Source: Herpetosiphonaceae bacterium
Lineage (GTDB): Bacteria; Chloroflexota; Chloroflexia; Chloroflexales; Kallotenuaceae
DNA: 45,921 nucleotides
NCBI GenBank assembly: GCA_013821605.1
Contig: JACDGP010000034.1
Location: forward strand, 1-45,921
Direction: 5' to 3'
Shown here: one piece after another, positions 32,093 through 38,827 of the stretch
How positions within the stretch are numbered: the first letter of the stretch is position 1
Layout: every line of letters starts with the position of its first letter
Translations under genes and position numbers: made by a program
Notes under the pieces: model-generated
The model's database searches: none
Told to the model about the DNA's origin: nothing
Seen by the model: the letters and a program-made list of their open reading frames with translations, nothing else

Positions 32093-33714
32093 TGGTCTAT
32101 GATGTGATTGTGGTCGGTGCAGGTGCGGGTGGCGGTGTGGTAGCAGGTCTGTTGGCTGAAGCGGGCAAGCAGGTGTTGCTGCTCGAACGCGGACGGGATT
32201 TGGCGTTTGGGGAGGTTGGCCGCGATCATCTCCGTAACCACCGGTTGGCGCAGTATGGTCACAATACCGGGCCGGAGTTGTCTGGCAATCCACGCGTCTT
32301 TGTGGATCTCGCCGGTCAAAGCCATGTTGTCCGCCCGCATGAGGCTCAGTACCAGAATAATGCGGCGTGTGTGGGTGGTGGTACGCGTGTGTATGGCGCG
32401 CAAGCTTGGCGCTTTCTGCCGCAGGATTTTCGGATGGCACAGCAGTATGGTGTGCCCACCGGGAGTTCGCTGGCCGATTGGCCGATCAGCTATGCCGACC
32501 TGGAGCCCTTTTATGAACGGGCCGAGTGGGAAGTGGGGGTTGCCGGTGCCAGCAATCATGAGCTGTGGCCACGACGTCGGGACTATCCCATGCCCGCCCT
32601 GCCGGTGAATCGCCAGGGAGCGGTGCTGCGTGCCGGCGCGGCCGCGCTCGGTTGGGAGACCGTGCCGGTGCCGGTCTTAATTAATACGGTGCCTTACGGA
32701 GAGCGCCCGGCCTGTATTCATTGCCAGCATTGTGTAGGGTTTGCTTGTCCGGTTGAGGCAAAGAACGGCACCCATAACACGCTGATCCCACGGGCGCTGG
32801 CGACGGGACGGTGTGATCTCGTAACGGAGGCGATGGTCACGCGCATCGTGACGGACGCGATCGGGCACGTGAGCGGGGTGGAGTATGTTGATCGTGACGA
32901 TCAGTGGCATGAGGTGCGGGCGGAGGTGGTGGTGTGCTCGGCAGGGGCGATCGAGACGGCGCGCTTGCTGCTGAACTCGGCAACGACGAAGCATCCGCTG
33001 GGTCTCGGCAACCAGCATGATCAGGTGGGCCGTCATCTGCAAGGTCACTATTATCCGAGTGCTGTGGGCTTGATGGCCGAGCGAGTCTATGATGGTCAAG
33101 GTCCCGGGGTCTCCACTGCCACCTGTCGCTTTAATCATGGGAATGCAGATCTGATCGGCGGCGGCATGCTGGCCGACGAGTTCATTACACTGCCGATCAT
33201 CTTCTCGAAAGCGCTGTTGCCGCCGGATGTGCCACGCTGGGGTTTGGCCAACAAGAGCTTCATGCGTGAGAATTACAGCCGCGTGCTGCGCGTCATGGGT
33301 CCGGTGCAGGAAATCCCGAGCCCAGAGGCACGTATTACGATCGACAACGCAGTCCGCGACCGATGGGGGCTGCCCGTCGCTCGTTTGTCCGGAGCGACGC
33401 ATCCCGAGACCGTGCGTACTGCCACGTTTATGGCAGAGCGTGCACAACAGTGGCTCCGTGCAGCCGGAGCGACGCGGGTATGGAGTTCGACCCCAACGCT
33501 CCGTCTGAGTGGCGGGCAGCATCAGGCCAGCACCTGTCGTATGGGCCATGAGCCGCGCACGTCCGTCGTTGATCCTTGGGGTCGTGTGCATGGCCATGAC
33601 AACTTATTCGTGGCGGATGGATCGGTGCATGTGACTAATGGTGGCTTTAACCCAGTACTCACTATTCTGGCGCTCGCCTTTCGAATGGCCGATCATCTTG
33701 TGCAAACGTGGTAA
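32089..33714 (+). CDS. GMC-family FAD-dependent oxidoreductase
   Basis: A 541-residue flavoprotein. The FAD-binding motif is VVGAGAGGGVVAGLLAEAG at the N-terminus, with the E of LLERG at its end. The substrate domain carries the C-terminal GMC signature with the active-site His in GGQHQASTCRMG, and NPVLTILALAFRMADHL closes the FAD domain. A cysteine cluster C209, C212, C215, C220 (CIHCQHCVGFACP) resembles the iron-sulfur site of FAD-dependent glucose/fructose dehydrogenases. It probably oxidises a sugar or polyol and passes electrons to the respiratory chain. It is coupled to the small subunit just upstream. Confidence 0.9.
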   Translation: MMVYDVIVVGAGAGGGVVAGLLAEAGKQVLLLERGRDLAFGEVGRDHLRNHRLAQYGHNTGPELSGNPRVFVDLAGQSHVVRPHEAQYQNNAACVGGGTRVYGAQAWRFLPQDFRMAQQYGVPTGSSLADWPISYADLEPFYERAEWEVGVAGASNHELWPRRRDYPMPALPVNRQGAVLRAGAAALGWETVPVPVLINTVPYGERPACIHCQHCVGFACPVEAKNGTHNTLIPRALATGRCDLVTEAMVTRIVTDAIGHVSGVEYVDRDDQWHEVRAEVVVCSAGAIETARLLLNSATTKHPLGLGNQHDQVGRHLQGHYYPSAVGLMAERVYDGQGPGVSTATCRFNHGNADLIGGGMLADEFITLPIIFSKALLPPDVPRWGLANKSFMRENYSRVLRVMGPVQEIPSPEARITIDNAVRDRWGLPVARLSGATHPETVRTATFMAERAQQWLRAAGATRVWSSTPTLRLSGGQHQASTCRMGHEPRTSVVDPWGRVHGHDNLFVADGSVHVTNGGFNPVLTILALAFRMADHLVQTW

Positions 33715-33738
33715 CACTGTTCGGCCAGGGACAGTGTT
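33713..33738 (+). terminator. Hairpin overlapping the stop codon of the GMC gene
   Basis: AACACTGT and ACAGTGTT form an 8-bp perfect stem around a 10-base loop, starting within the TAA stop codon. Only a short TT follows. It probably contributes to transcription termination after the GMC gene. Confidence 0.5.
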
Positions 33739-33768
33739 TCAGTTAACTTACCGGTAAGGTGTACCGGC

Positions 33769-33774
33769 TACACT
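33769..33774 (+). promoter_or_regulatory. -10-like element just before the mini-pilin start
   Basis: TACACT lies six bases before ATG at 33781, so a transcript would begin at or next to the start codon. No Shine-Dalgarno sequence precedes this ATG, which is consistent with a leaderless mRNA. A clear -35 box is not visible. Confidence 0.3.
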
Positions 33775-33780
33775 GTTCCC

Positions 33781-33897
33781 ATGAGAAAGATTTGGCTTCG
33801 TTCAGAAGAGGTTGAGGGCGAGGGGTGCGTTGCCTACCTCCTCATCCTGGTGATCATCGCCATTACAGCCGTTGGTGTTTTGTATCTGCTTGCGTAA
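33781..33897 (+). CDS. Flp-pilin-like 38-residue membrane peptide
   Basis: A 38-residue protein not reported by usual length cut-offs. A short charged N-terminus ending EVEGEG is followed by CVAYLLILVIIAITAVGVLYLLA, a single transmembrane helix. The EGEG plus a Tyr three residues on and a run of I/L/V/A copy the processing region and helix of Flp/Tad pilins (usual pattern G then xxxEYALI). The Glu at position 5 of the mature pilin is absent. It lies alone, far from the TadE/TadG-like genes at 41739-42757. It may be a true pilin-like peptide, a remnant, or an unrelated small membrane protein. Confidence 0.5.
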   Translation: MRKIWLRSEEVEGEGCVAYLLILVIIAITAVGVLYLLA

Positions 33898-34045
33898 GGG
33901 TGTCCGGGATGAGCCGTTGCTTGCAGGATTGTCACATACTGTTCATGTGTCTCCGACTCTGCCCTGGATATTTCGGTACAACATACATAGTGCGTGCCGA
34001 GAAGTTCAATGACCGGTCTTTTGCTATAACGAGGGGGTTATCTTC

Positions 34046-34609
34046 ATGGGTTCAATGTATCGTTCGTCGGTCGTCTTCGTGTTGCTGTTGTTGGCTATGT
34101 TTGTGACGATCACTCCGAGTCATGCGGCGCCGTCCTGCGATGTGAGTAGCTATCCTGCGCTGCAGGGTCGAGACTTGTCAGGATGTGACTTGAGCGCGCT
34201 GGACCTACATGGCGCTAATCTACGTGGTGCCAATCTTAGTGGCACAACCATGATTCAAACTCTGCTGTACGGTGCCAACCTCAATGGGGCTAATCTCAAC
34301 GGAGCCATGCTGGGCGGAGTCGATCTGCTCGGCGCGCAGCTAAGAGGGGCCACGATCATCGGGGTGGACATGACGGCGGCCGAGCTGAAACGGGCCGACT
34401 TCACGGGAGCCGACCTTTCCAATTCGGATCTGCATGACAGCAATTTATATGCGGCGACGCTGAGCCGAGCGACGCTGACGCACACCAATCTCGACTATAC
34501 CTTGACCACACGGGTCAAAACCTTTGGCACACTATGGAGTGATACCACCTGTCCAGATCATACGAATAGTGATCAGAACGGCGGGACCTGTGCTGGGCAT
34601 CTCACCTAG
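34046..34609 (+). CDS. Secreted pentapeptide-repeat protein
   Basis: A 187-residue protein with a cleavable signal peptide (hydrophobic run VVFVLLLLAMFVTITPS, cleavage after SHA). A quadrilateral beta-helix follows, made of A(D/N)LxG pentapeptide repeats from about residue 45 to 150 (LHGANLRGANLSG, LYGANLNGANLNGAML, FTGADLSNSDLHDSNL). A C-terminal region with three cysteines follows. The function of exported pentapeptide proteins is mostly unknown; the fold serves as a protein-contact scaffold. GAGGGGG lies eight bases before ATG. The 148 bases before it hold no convincing gene. Confidence 0.85.
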   Translation: MGSMYRSSVVFVLLLLAMFVTITPSHAAPSCDVSSYPALQGRDLSGCDLSALDLHGANLRGANLSGTTMIQTLLYGANLNGANLNGAMLGGVDLLGAQLRGATIIGVDMTAAELKRADFTGADLSNSDLHDSNLYAATLSRATLTHTNLDYTLTTRVKTFGTLWSDTTCPDHTNSDQNGGTCAGHLT

Positions 34610-34650
34610 CAGAGCCTCCGACCAGCCACCACCATCAACTTGAGGGCCTA

Positions 34651-34695
34651 TGAGTCTCGCCCAGCTCCCAGCATGCGGGAACTGGGCGAGACTCA
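34651..34695 (+). terminator. Long hairpin downstream of the pentapeptide-repeat gene
   Basis: TGAGTCTCGCCCAG pairs with CTGGGCGAGACTCA, continued by TCCC/GGGA after one mismatch, around a 7-base loop. It lies between the pentapeptide gene and the convergent response-regulator gene and can end transcripts from either side. There is no T-run. Confidence 0.65.
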
Positions 34696-34720
34696 GCCAT
34701 TCGTGTAGCATTGGTGGCGT

Positions 34721-34777
34721 GTGCTTGACGCGCACATCGGCGCGCTGCGCAAGGTCAAGGAAACGCTGGGATTGTAG
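34721..34777 (+). pseudogene. Possible fragment of an OmpR-type winged-helix domain
   Basis: Eighteen codons read VLDAHIGALRKVKETLGL before a TAG. This resembles the recognition-helix segment of PhoB/OmpR regulators (xLDVHIxxLRKKL). There is nothing like the rest of such a gene upstream. It may be a decayed remnant or chance. Confidence 0.25.
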
Positions 34778-34797
34778 GCGGAGAAACTGAGCAACAT

Positions 34798-35460
34798 TTA
34801 CGCGTCACCGAGACCGGCTTTCTGAGCTAGCAGGGCGGCCTCCACACGGCTACGCACCTGCAGCTTCGCTAGAATGTTCGTCATGTAATGCTTGATGGTC
34901 TTTTCGGCTAAGTTCAGGTGCTGGCCAATTTCCCCGTTACTCAGACCTTGGACCAGCAACTCCAATACCTCACGCTCGCGTTCGGTTAGCTCATCAAGTG
35001 GGCTGCTCACTCTCCCTTTCGTCATCTCCGCCAGTACGCGACTGGCTAGGGCCGGGGCAACATAGACTTCGCCGGCATTGATCGACCGGACAACCGACAC
35101 CAACTCGCGCGCCGAGAGGCCTTTCAGCAGATAGCCGGAAGCGCCCGCTTTGAGTGCCTGGAGCAGCTTGTCTTCTTCTTCAGATGCAGTGAGGATGACA
35201 ATCTTGGTCGCGGGACAGGCAATTTTGATATCTCGGGCAGCCGTTAGACCACTGCCGGGCATCGTCACATCTAACAATACCAGATCTGGCAGTTGCTGGC
35301 GTGTGAGTTCAAGCGCCTCCGCGGCAGTGCCGGCGCGGCCCACCACAACGATATCACCGGCAGTACTTAACGTATGAATGATGGCGTCAAGGTATAACGG
35401 GTGATCGTCGGCGACGACCACGCGCATCATATCACTGCTACGATGCTGTCCTCGTTCCAT
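34798..35460 (-). CDS. NarL/FixJ-family response regulator
   Basis: A 220-residue two-component regulator. The receiver domain has the acidic pocket VVVADDHP, the phospho-acceptor D64 in LVLLDVTMPG, and the switch residues around ILTASEEED and GASGYLLKG. A LuxR helix-turn-helix closes it (LTEREREVLELLVQGLSNGEIGQHLNLAEKTIKHYMTNILAKL). ATG at 35460 has AGGAGGA just upstream, so the gene starts inside the kinase gene and overlaps its last 34 bases. It should receive phosphate from the kinase encoded immediately upstream. Confidence 0.92.
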   Translation of the reverse strand: MERGQHRSSDMMRVVVADDHPLYLDAIIHTLSTAGDIVVVGRAGTAAEALELTRQQLPDLVLLDVTMPGSGLTAARDIKIACPATKIVILTASEEEDKLLQALKAGASGYLLKGLSARELVSVVRSINAGEVYVAPALASRVLAEMTKGRVSSPLDELTEREREVLELLVQGLSNGEIGQHLNLAEKTIKHYMTNILAKLQVRSRVEAALLAQKAGLGDA

Positions 35461-36821
35461 GCTTCCTCCTTCGTTGGAAGTGGCCAGCAAATGTTGACCG
35501 TGGTGCCCTGGCCGGGCTCTGAATGCAACTGGAAGCGACCGCCCAGCATCTGGGCGCGCTCGCGCATGCCGGCTACACCCAAATGTGGGCGCTCAACACC
35601 CGGCGTATCAATGAGACCGGGGCCCTCGTCTGAGACCGCCAGGTAGAGTTGGTGATCCCCGGTCCAGACGCGTACCATCACCCCGATGCCCCCGGCATGG
35701 CGGGTCGCGTTGGATAACGCCTCCTGCAACGAACGAAAGAGAGTGATCGTGACCGGCAAGGGGGCATGCTCGGGCACATCGTGTACGTTGAGCTGGAGCA
35801 TGATGCCGCTGCGTCGTTCGTGTTCGCGGACAGCACGTTCTACCACCTCCACAACCGTTAATGATTCGAGTTCGGGCAGTACTAAGCCGGCAGAGATGCT
35901 ACGAATTTCGCGGAGGGCGTCTTGCACGGCCTTTTGTACGATCTCGAAATCCTTGGTCTCGCCGCAACAGCGCGCTAAGCCGTCCATGCGTAGGAGAGCG
36001 AGCCCTAGCGTTTGCCCCGGACCATCGTGTAGGTCCGCGCTGATGCGGCGGAGTGCCTGCTCGTTCAAGGTCGTGGTGTGGGCAGCTGCCTGCTGCACTC
36101 GTTCGCTGAGCGAGCGATTTTGGTTCAACAAGGTCGAGAGTTCGACCACCTTCTCGTTAAGTGTCCGCTGCTGGTTACTGATCGTCCGGCTACCCCGACC
36201 GACGATGCCGGCCAGCAAAAGGTAGGTTGCAAGTGTCAGAGCAATGACGACACCCCACGAGCGGAGCCGTGCAGCAGCAATATCGCGCTCTAAGATATCC
36301 GGCAGCTGGTAAAACTCGGCGACGCCGATCACTTTGCCATCGGTCGTGGCATGCACCGGCACATAGACTTGCACCAACTGTGTCCAATGTTGGCGCTCAT
36401 AGACGTTTTCGGGGTCACGTAAATCGCTCATGTTCGCGTTGACTTGACCATTGAGCGCTTGCTGTAGATCATCGCCGATCGCAAAGTGTTGTCCGATAAG
36501 CTGGGGATTTGGGCTATATAGAACGGTGCCATCTCGCGCCCAGATCTTGATCGCCACGATCCGTTCGCGGAACGGACCGCTGGAGAAGTGTCTGTCAAGC
36601 GCAGTCGCTTGAGCGGAGGTGAATTGATGCTGACTGGCGATCGGTTGAAGATATGGTGCAACGACACTCTCGACAAACAGTGCTGTATCGAGGCTGGCAC
36701 TGTGGATGACATTCCCTTCGATTTGCCGTCCGATCCAGAGACCAATGAGCAGGCCGTTGACGAGCAGCACGAGCAAGCTCGCGAGCAAGAATTGACGGGC
36801 TAAGGACCAGGAGATACGCAT
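35427..36821 (-). CDS. Sensor histidine kinase (HisKA_3 type)
   Basis: A 464-residue membrane kinase. Transmembrane helix 1 (about 10-32), an extracytoplasmic sensing domain (about 33-185, dCACHE/PAS-like by length) with the segment IKIWARDGTVLYSPNPQLIGQ, helix 2 (about 188-206) and a coiled linker are followed by the phospho-acceptor H265 in ISADLHDGPGQTLGLALLRMDGL. The HATPase_c domain has the N box (SNATRHAGG), G1 (DEGPGL) and G2 (GVAGMRERAQMLGG). It is transcribed with the response regulator. The 206 bases upstream hold a GTCTAGAC palindrome and a hairpin. The stimulus is unknown. Confidence 0.92.
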   Translation of the reverse strand: MRISWSLARQFLLASLLVLLVNGLLIGLWIGRQIEGNVIHSASLDTALFVESVVAPYLQPIASQHQFTSAQATALDRHFSSGPFRERIVAIKIWARDGTVLYSPNPQLIGQHFAIGDDLQQALNGQVNANMSDLRDPENVYERQHWTQLVQVYVPVHATTDGKVIGVAEFYQLPDILERDIAAARLRSWGVVIALTLATYLLLAGIVGRGSRTISNQQRTLNEKVVELSTLLNQNRSLSERVQQAAAHTTTLNEQALRRISADLHDGPGQTLGLALLRMDGLARCCGETKDFEIVQKAVQDALREIRSISAGLVLPELESLTVVEVVERAVREHERRSGIMLQLNVHDVPEHAPLPVTITLFRSLQEALSNATRHAGGIGVMVRVWTGDHQLYLAVSDEGPGLIDTPGVERPHLGVAGMRERAQMLGGRFQLHSEPGQGTTVNICWPLPTKEEAWNEDSIVAVI

Positions 36822-36901
36822 CTTAAATCACCACAGGCAGATAAGCTGACATCACTCGTTTGACCAGCATGATGGTCTTTGCCTTGTCTATACAGTAACA
36901 C

Positions 36902-36909
36902 GTCTAGAC
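36902..36909. promoter_or_regulatory. GTCTAGAC palindrome upstream of the histidine kinase gene
   Basis: This 8-bp palindrome sits about 80 bases upstream of the kinase start, just before a TATAGA element (minus strand) that could be its -10 box. The same palindrome occurs twice in the inverted repeat at 38094-38142. Confidence 0.4.
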
Positions 36910-36936
36910 TTTGAGATGGAGCGCGTACATATACTA

Positions 36937-36972
36937 AGCGGAGCGAGCACCAGCACTGGCGCTTGCTCCGCT
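36937..36972 (-). terminator. Hairpin downstream of the cupredoxin gene
   Basis: AGCGGAGC and GCTCCGCT form a perfect 8-bp stem, extended by AGC/GCT after one mismatch, with a loop that itself can pair (CCAG/CTGG). It lies 55 bases after the cupredoxin stop on the minus strand. No T-run follows. Confidence 0.55.
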
Positions 36973-37027
36973 GCGGAAGAGGTGCGCTACCTACCTTTGC
37001 TGTGCACACCTCGAACTACGTCTCAGA

Positions 37028-37930
37028 TCAGTGTGTGGTCATCCACCGCCGCAACCGCAGATGGACACCATAACCAAGCAGCAGGGCTAGTAACCCAACC
37101 AACAGGGCCGGTATGATCGCCCCACCCGTGCTGCCAGTGTTTGGCATAGCATGGGGTACGGTTGGGCTCGCCTGAACGGTGAGTTGCATCATGACAACCT
37201 GACCACCAACGGTAACCGGCACATCGGGGCCATTCGGGAACTCGTACACATCGGGCTTACCTGCGTCAATTTGTAGCATTGGCATCAGCTTGTCGCCGGC
37301 CTTGAACGACTTGTTCAGCTTGATCGGCACATTTTGGCGCGTACCGGCGTCAATATAGACGAGCCCGGCGAGCGGTGTGAGGAGAAGTTTGCCGTCCGGC
37401 CCGAACATATGCACTGCGATCCAACCATCTTTGGCCGCTACGACATGGTCGATCGTGATCGTGCCATTGGTGATAGCTTGATCATGCACCATGAGGCTGG
37501 GAGTTGGGGCACCCGACGCAGGAGCCGGGGCGGGAGCAGGAGCCGGGGCGGGCTGGCCCTGGGCTGCCGTGACGACAATCGTGCCAGACATCCCGGCACC
37601 GCCAGGACCACCGTGATACTTACAGTAGTAGGGGAACGTGCCAGGTTTACTGAAGGTGATAGACATGGACTGACCGGCAGCCACATTGCCCGTGTTGAAG
37701 TCGCCCGTGTCCGAGGTCGCCGTGTGCGCGGCTGGGTCCGCATTCGTCCAGGTTACAGTAGTTCCAACGGGCACGGTCAGCGTCTGGGGGGCGAATTTGA
37801 AACCGACCATTTTGACTGTTTGTGTGGCGGCGGATGGTGCCGCGTATGCTCCACCACTAGCCAGGGCGAGGGCAACGAGCGTGACGACCGTGAGAAGACG
37901 AAGCATTCCGATGCGGCGAATGAGTGACAT
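37028..37930 (-). CDS. Secreted cupredoxin-domain protein with DUF-type C-terminal domain and MPNTG anchor
   Basis: A 300-residue exported protein. A signal peptide cleaves at AYA/APS (residue 30). The amicyanin/plastocyanin-like copper domain follows (VKMVGFKFAPQTLTVPVGTTVTW), with predicted ligands H69, C103, H106 and M114 (PYYCKYHGGPGGAGM). A proline-alanine linker (about 127-140) leads to a beta-domain of the kind found next to cupredoxins in archaea and Chloroflexota (GWIAVHMFGPDGKLL). The tail MPNTG, a hydrophobic helix and RLRRW forms a sortase-like sorting signal. It should carry electrons at the cell surface. ATG at 37930 follows AAGGAG. Confidence 0.88.
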   Translation of the reverse strand: MSLIRRIGMLRLLTVVTLVALALASGGAYAAPSAATQTVKMVGFKFAPQTLTVPVGTTVTWTNADPAAHTATSDTGDFNTGNVAAGQSMSITFSKPGTFPYYCKYHGGPGGAGMSGTIVVTAAQGQPAPAPAPAPAPASGAPTPSLMVHDQAITNGTITIDHVVAAKDGWIAVHMFGPDGKLLLTPLAGLVYIDAGTRQNVPIKLNKSFKAGDKLMPMLQIDAGKPDVYEFPNGPDVPVTVGGQVVMMQLTVQASPTVPHAMPNTGSTGGAIIPALLVGLLALLLGYGVHLRLRRWMTTH

Positions 37931-38093
37931 AGACGACTCCTTGTTTCCGTGGTCTGATGTATTTGATGCTAGCAGAGTGCATAACGGTTCTGGAACGGTC
38001 AGCAGTCGCCTCTTCATGCGACTAAAGTCTGAAGATGTTGGCCCTCCAGTCCGTAGCTAGATACAGGTCGTGAGTATATATTTAGGTTGAGCG

Positions 38094-38142
38094 TAGGTCT
38101 AGACAAGCGATTTAGTCAAGGGAGCCCTTGTCTAGACCTACA
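38094..38142. repeat. Perfect 15-bp inverted repeat carrying two GTCTAGAC palindromes
   Basis: GTAGGTCTAGACAAG at 38094-38108 is matched exactly by its reverse complement at 38128-38142, with a 19-base spacer. Each arm contains the palindrome GTCTAGAC. It lies in the divergent gap, 34 bases before the DoxX start. It may be a repressor double site, or a hairpin in the DoxX leader. A weak TTGAGC (38088-38093) lies immediately before the left arm. Confidence 0.55.
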
Positions 38143-38175
38143 AGCAGATAGCCCCTGTAACGTATGGAGGACACC

Positions 38176-38661
38176 ATGGCGCGCGTTTATTCGGAACTCG
38201 ACCGGCGATTTGCAGCCTACCAATCTCTCGTCACGCTACTCCTGCGGCTGGCCGTAGGCCTCACCTTCTTCTTTTCGGGGTATGGCAAAGTGGCGGGCGG
38301 CGTGGCCGGCACATCAAAGTTTTTCGGGTCGCTTGGTATTCCGTTCCCGGCCCTGATGGGACCTTTTATCTCCTACTTGGAGCTGATCGGCGGAGCAGCC
38401 ATCATTATTGGCCTTCTAACCCGTGTGTTCGCGCTTTTGCTGATGGGCGATATGGCGGTCGCGATCCTTGTCGCCTTGCTCCCTAAAGCGCTCAAGGCAG
38501 CGAGCATGGCTGCAGGATGGGCTACGTTCCGCACCGAGGTGTTGTTATTTATGGGCTGTGCAGCACTGCTCGTCGCCGGTGCGGGTGTCCTGTCGGCTGA
38601 CGCTGCGTTGCGTAACCCACGAGGTCGCCAGGTTGTCGAAGAGCGGCCGATCACACCCTAG
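38176..38661 (+). CDS. DoxX-family membrane protein
   Basis: A 161-residue protein with four hydrophobic segments in the DoxX pattern. LLRLAVGLTFFFSGYGKVAGG is the conserved opening helix, and SYLELIGGAAIIIGLLTRVFALLLM comes next; helices 3 and 4 close the protein. Family members take part in sulfur oxidation, quinone handling or stress response; the role here is unknown. ATG at 38176 has GGAGG six bases upstream; a codon-4 upstream ATG at 38164 overlaps that site. It is followed by a strong terminator and so is transcribed alone. Confidence 0.88.
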   Translation: MARVYSELDRRFAAYQSLVTLLLRLAVGLTFFFSGYGKVAGGVAGTSKFFGSLGIPFPALMGPFISYLELIGGAAIIIGLLTRVFALLLMGDMAVAILVALLPKALKAASMAAGWATFRTEVLLFMGCAALLVAGAGVLSADAALRNPRGRQVVEERPITP

Positions 38662-38707
38662 CAGCTAGCATCACATGGGTGATGCCAAGACCACAATCGC
38701 TGCTGCG

Positions 38708-38745
38708 AGTACCGCACTGGAACTGAGCTTCCAGTGCGGTACTTT
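38708..38745 (+). terminator. Rho-independent-type terminator after DoxX
   Basis: AGTACCGCACTGGAA and its exact reverse complement form a 15-bp stem with a 6-base loop, followed by a short T-run (ACTTTG). It lies 46 bases after the DoxX stop and separates it from the UMF1 gene. Confidence 0.8.
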
Positions 38746-38773
38746 GCTGAATTCCAAAAAGCATGACGGTGCG

Positions 38774-38803
38774 TTGAAGCGACCGGATCAAAAATGTTAT
38801 GAT
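38774..38803 (+). promoter_or_regulatory. Promoter of the UMF1/CFA operon
   Basis: -35 TTGAAG (38774-38779), an 18-base spacer and -10 TATGAT (38798-38803) lie 24 bases before the UMF1 start. It follows the DoxX terminator, so the downstream pair is independently expressed. Confidence 0.6.
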
Positions 38804-38827
38804 GACCGTACCCTAGGAGGACGCATC

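Noticed and set aside
32677-33597. 306-codon minus-strand frame opposite the GMC oxidoreductase
   Set aside because: It is antisense to FAD- and active-site motifs of a real gene and lacks any domain or ribosome binding site.
33932-33952. CACAT-N7-ATGTG inverted repeat before the pentapeptide gene
   Set aside because: Only five paired bases in each arm; expected by chance and without a matching promoter.
37540-37560. Proline-alanine repeat in the cupredoxin gene as a possible simple repeat element
   Set aside because: It encodes the PAPAPAP linker between two domains and needs no other explanation.
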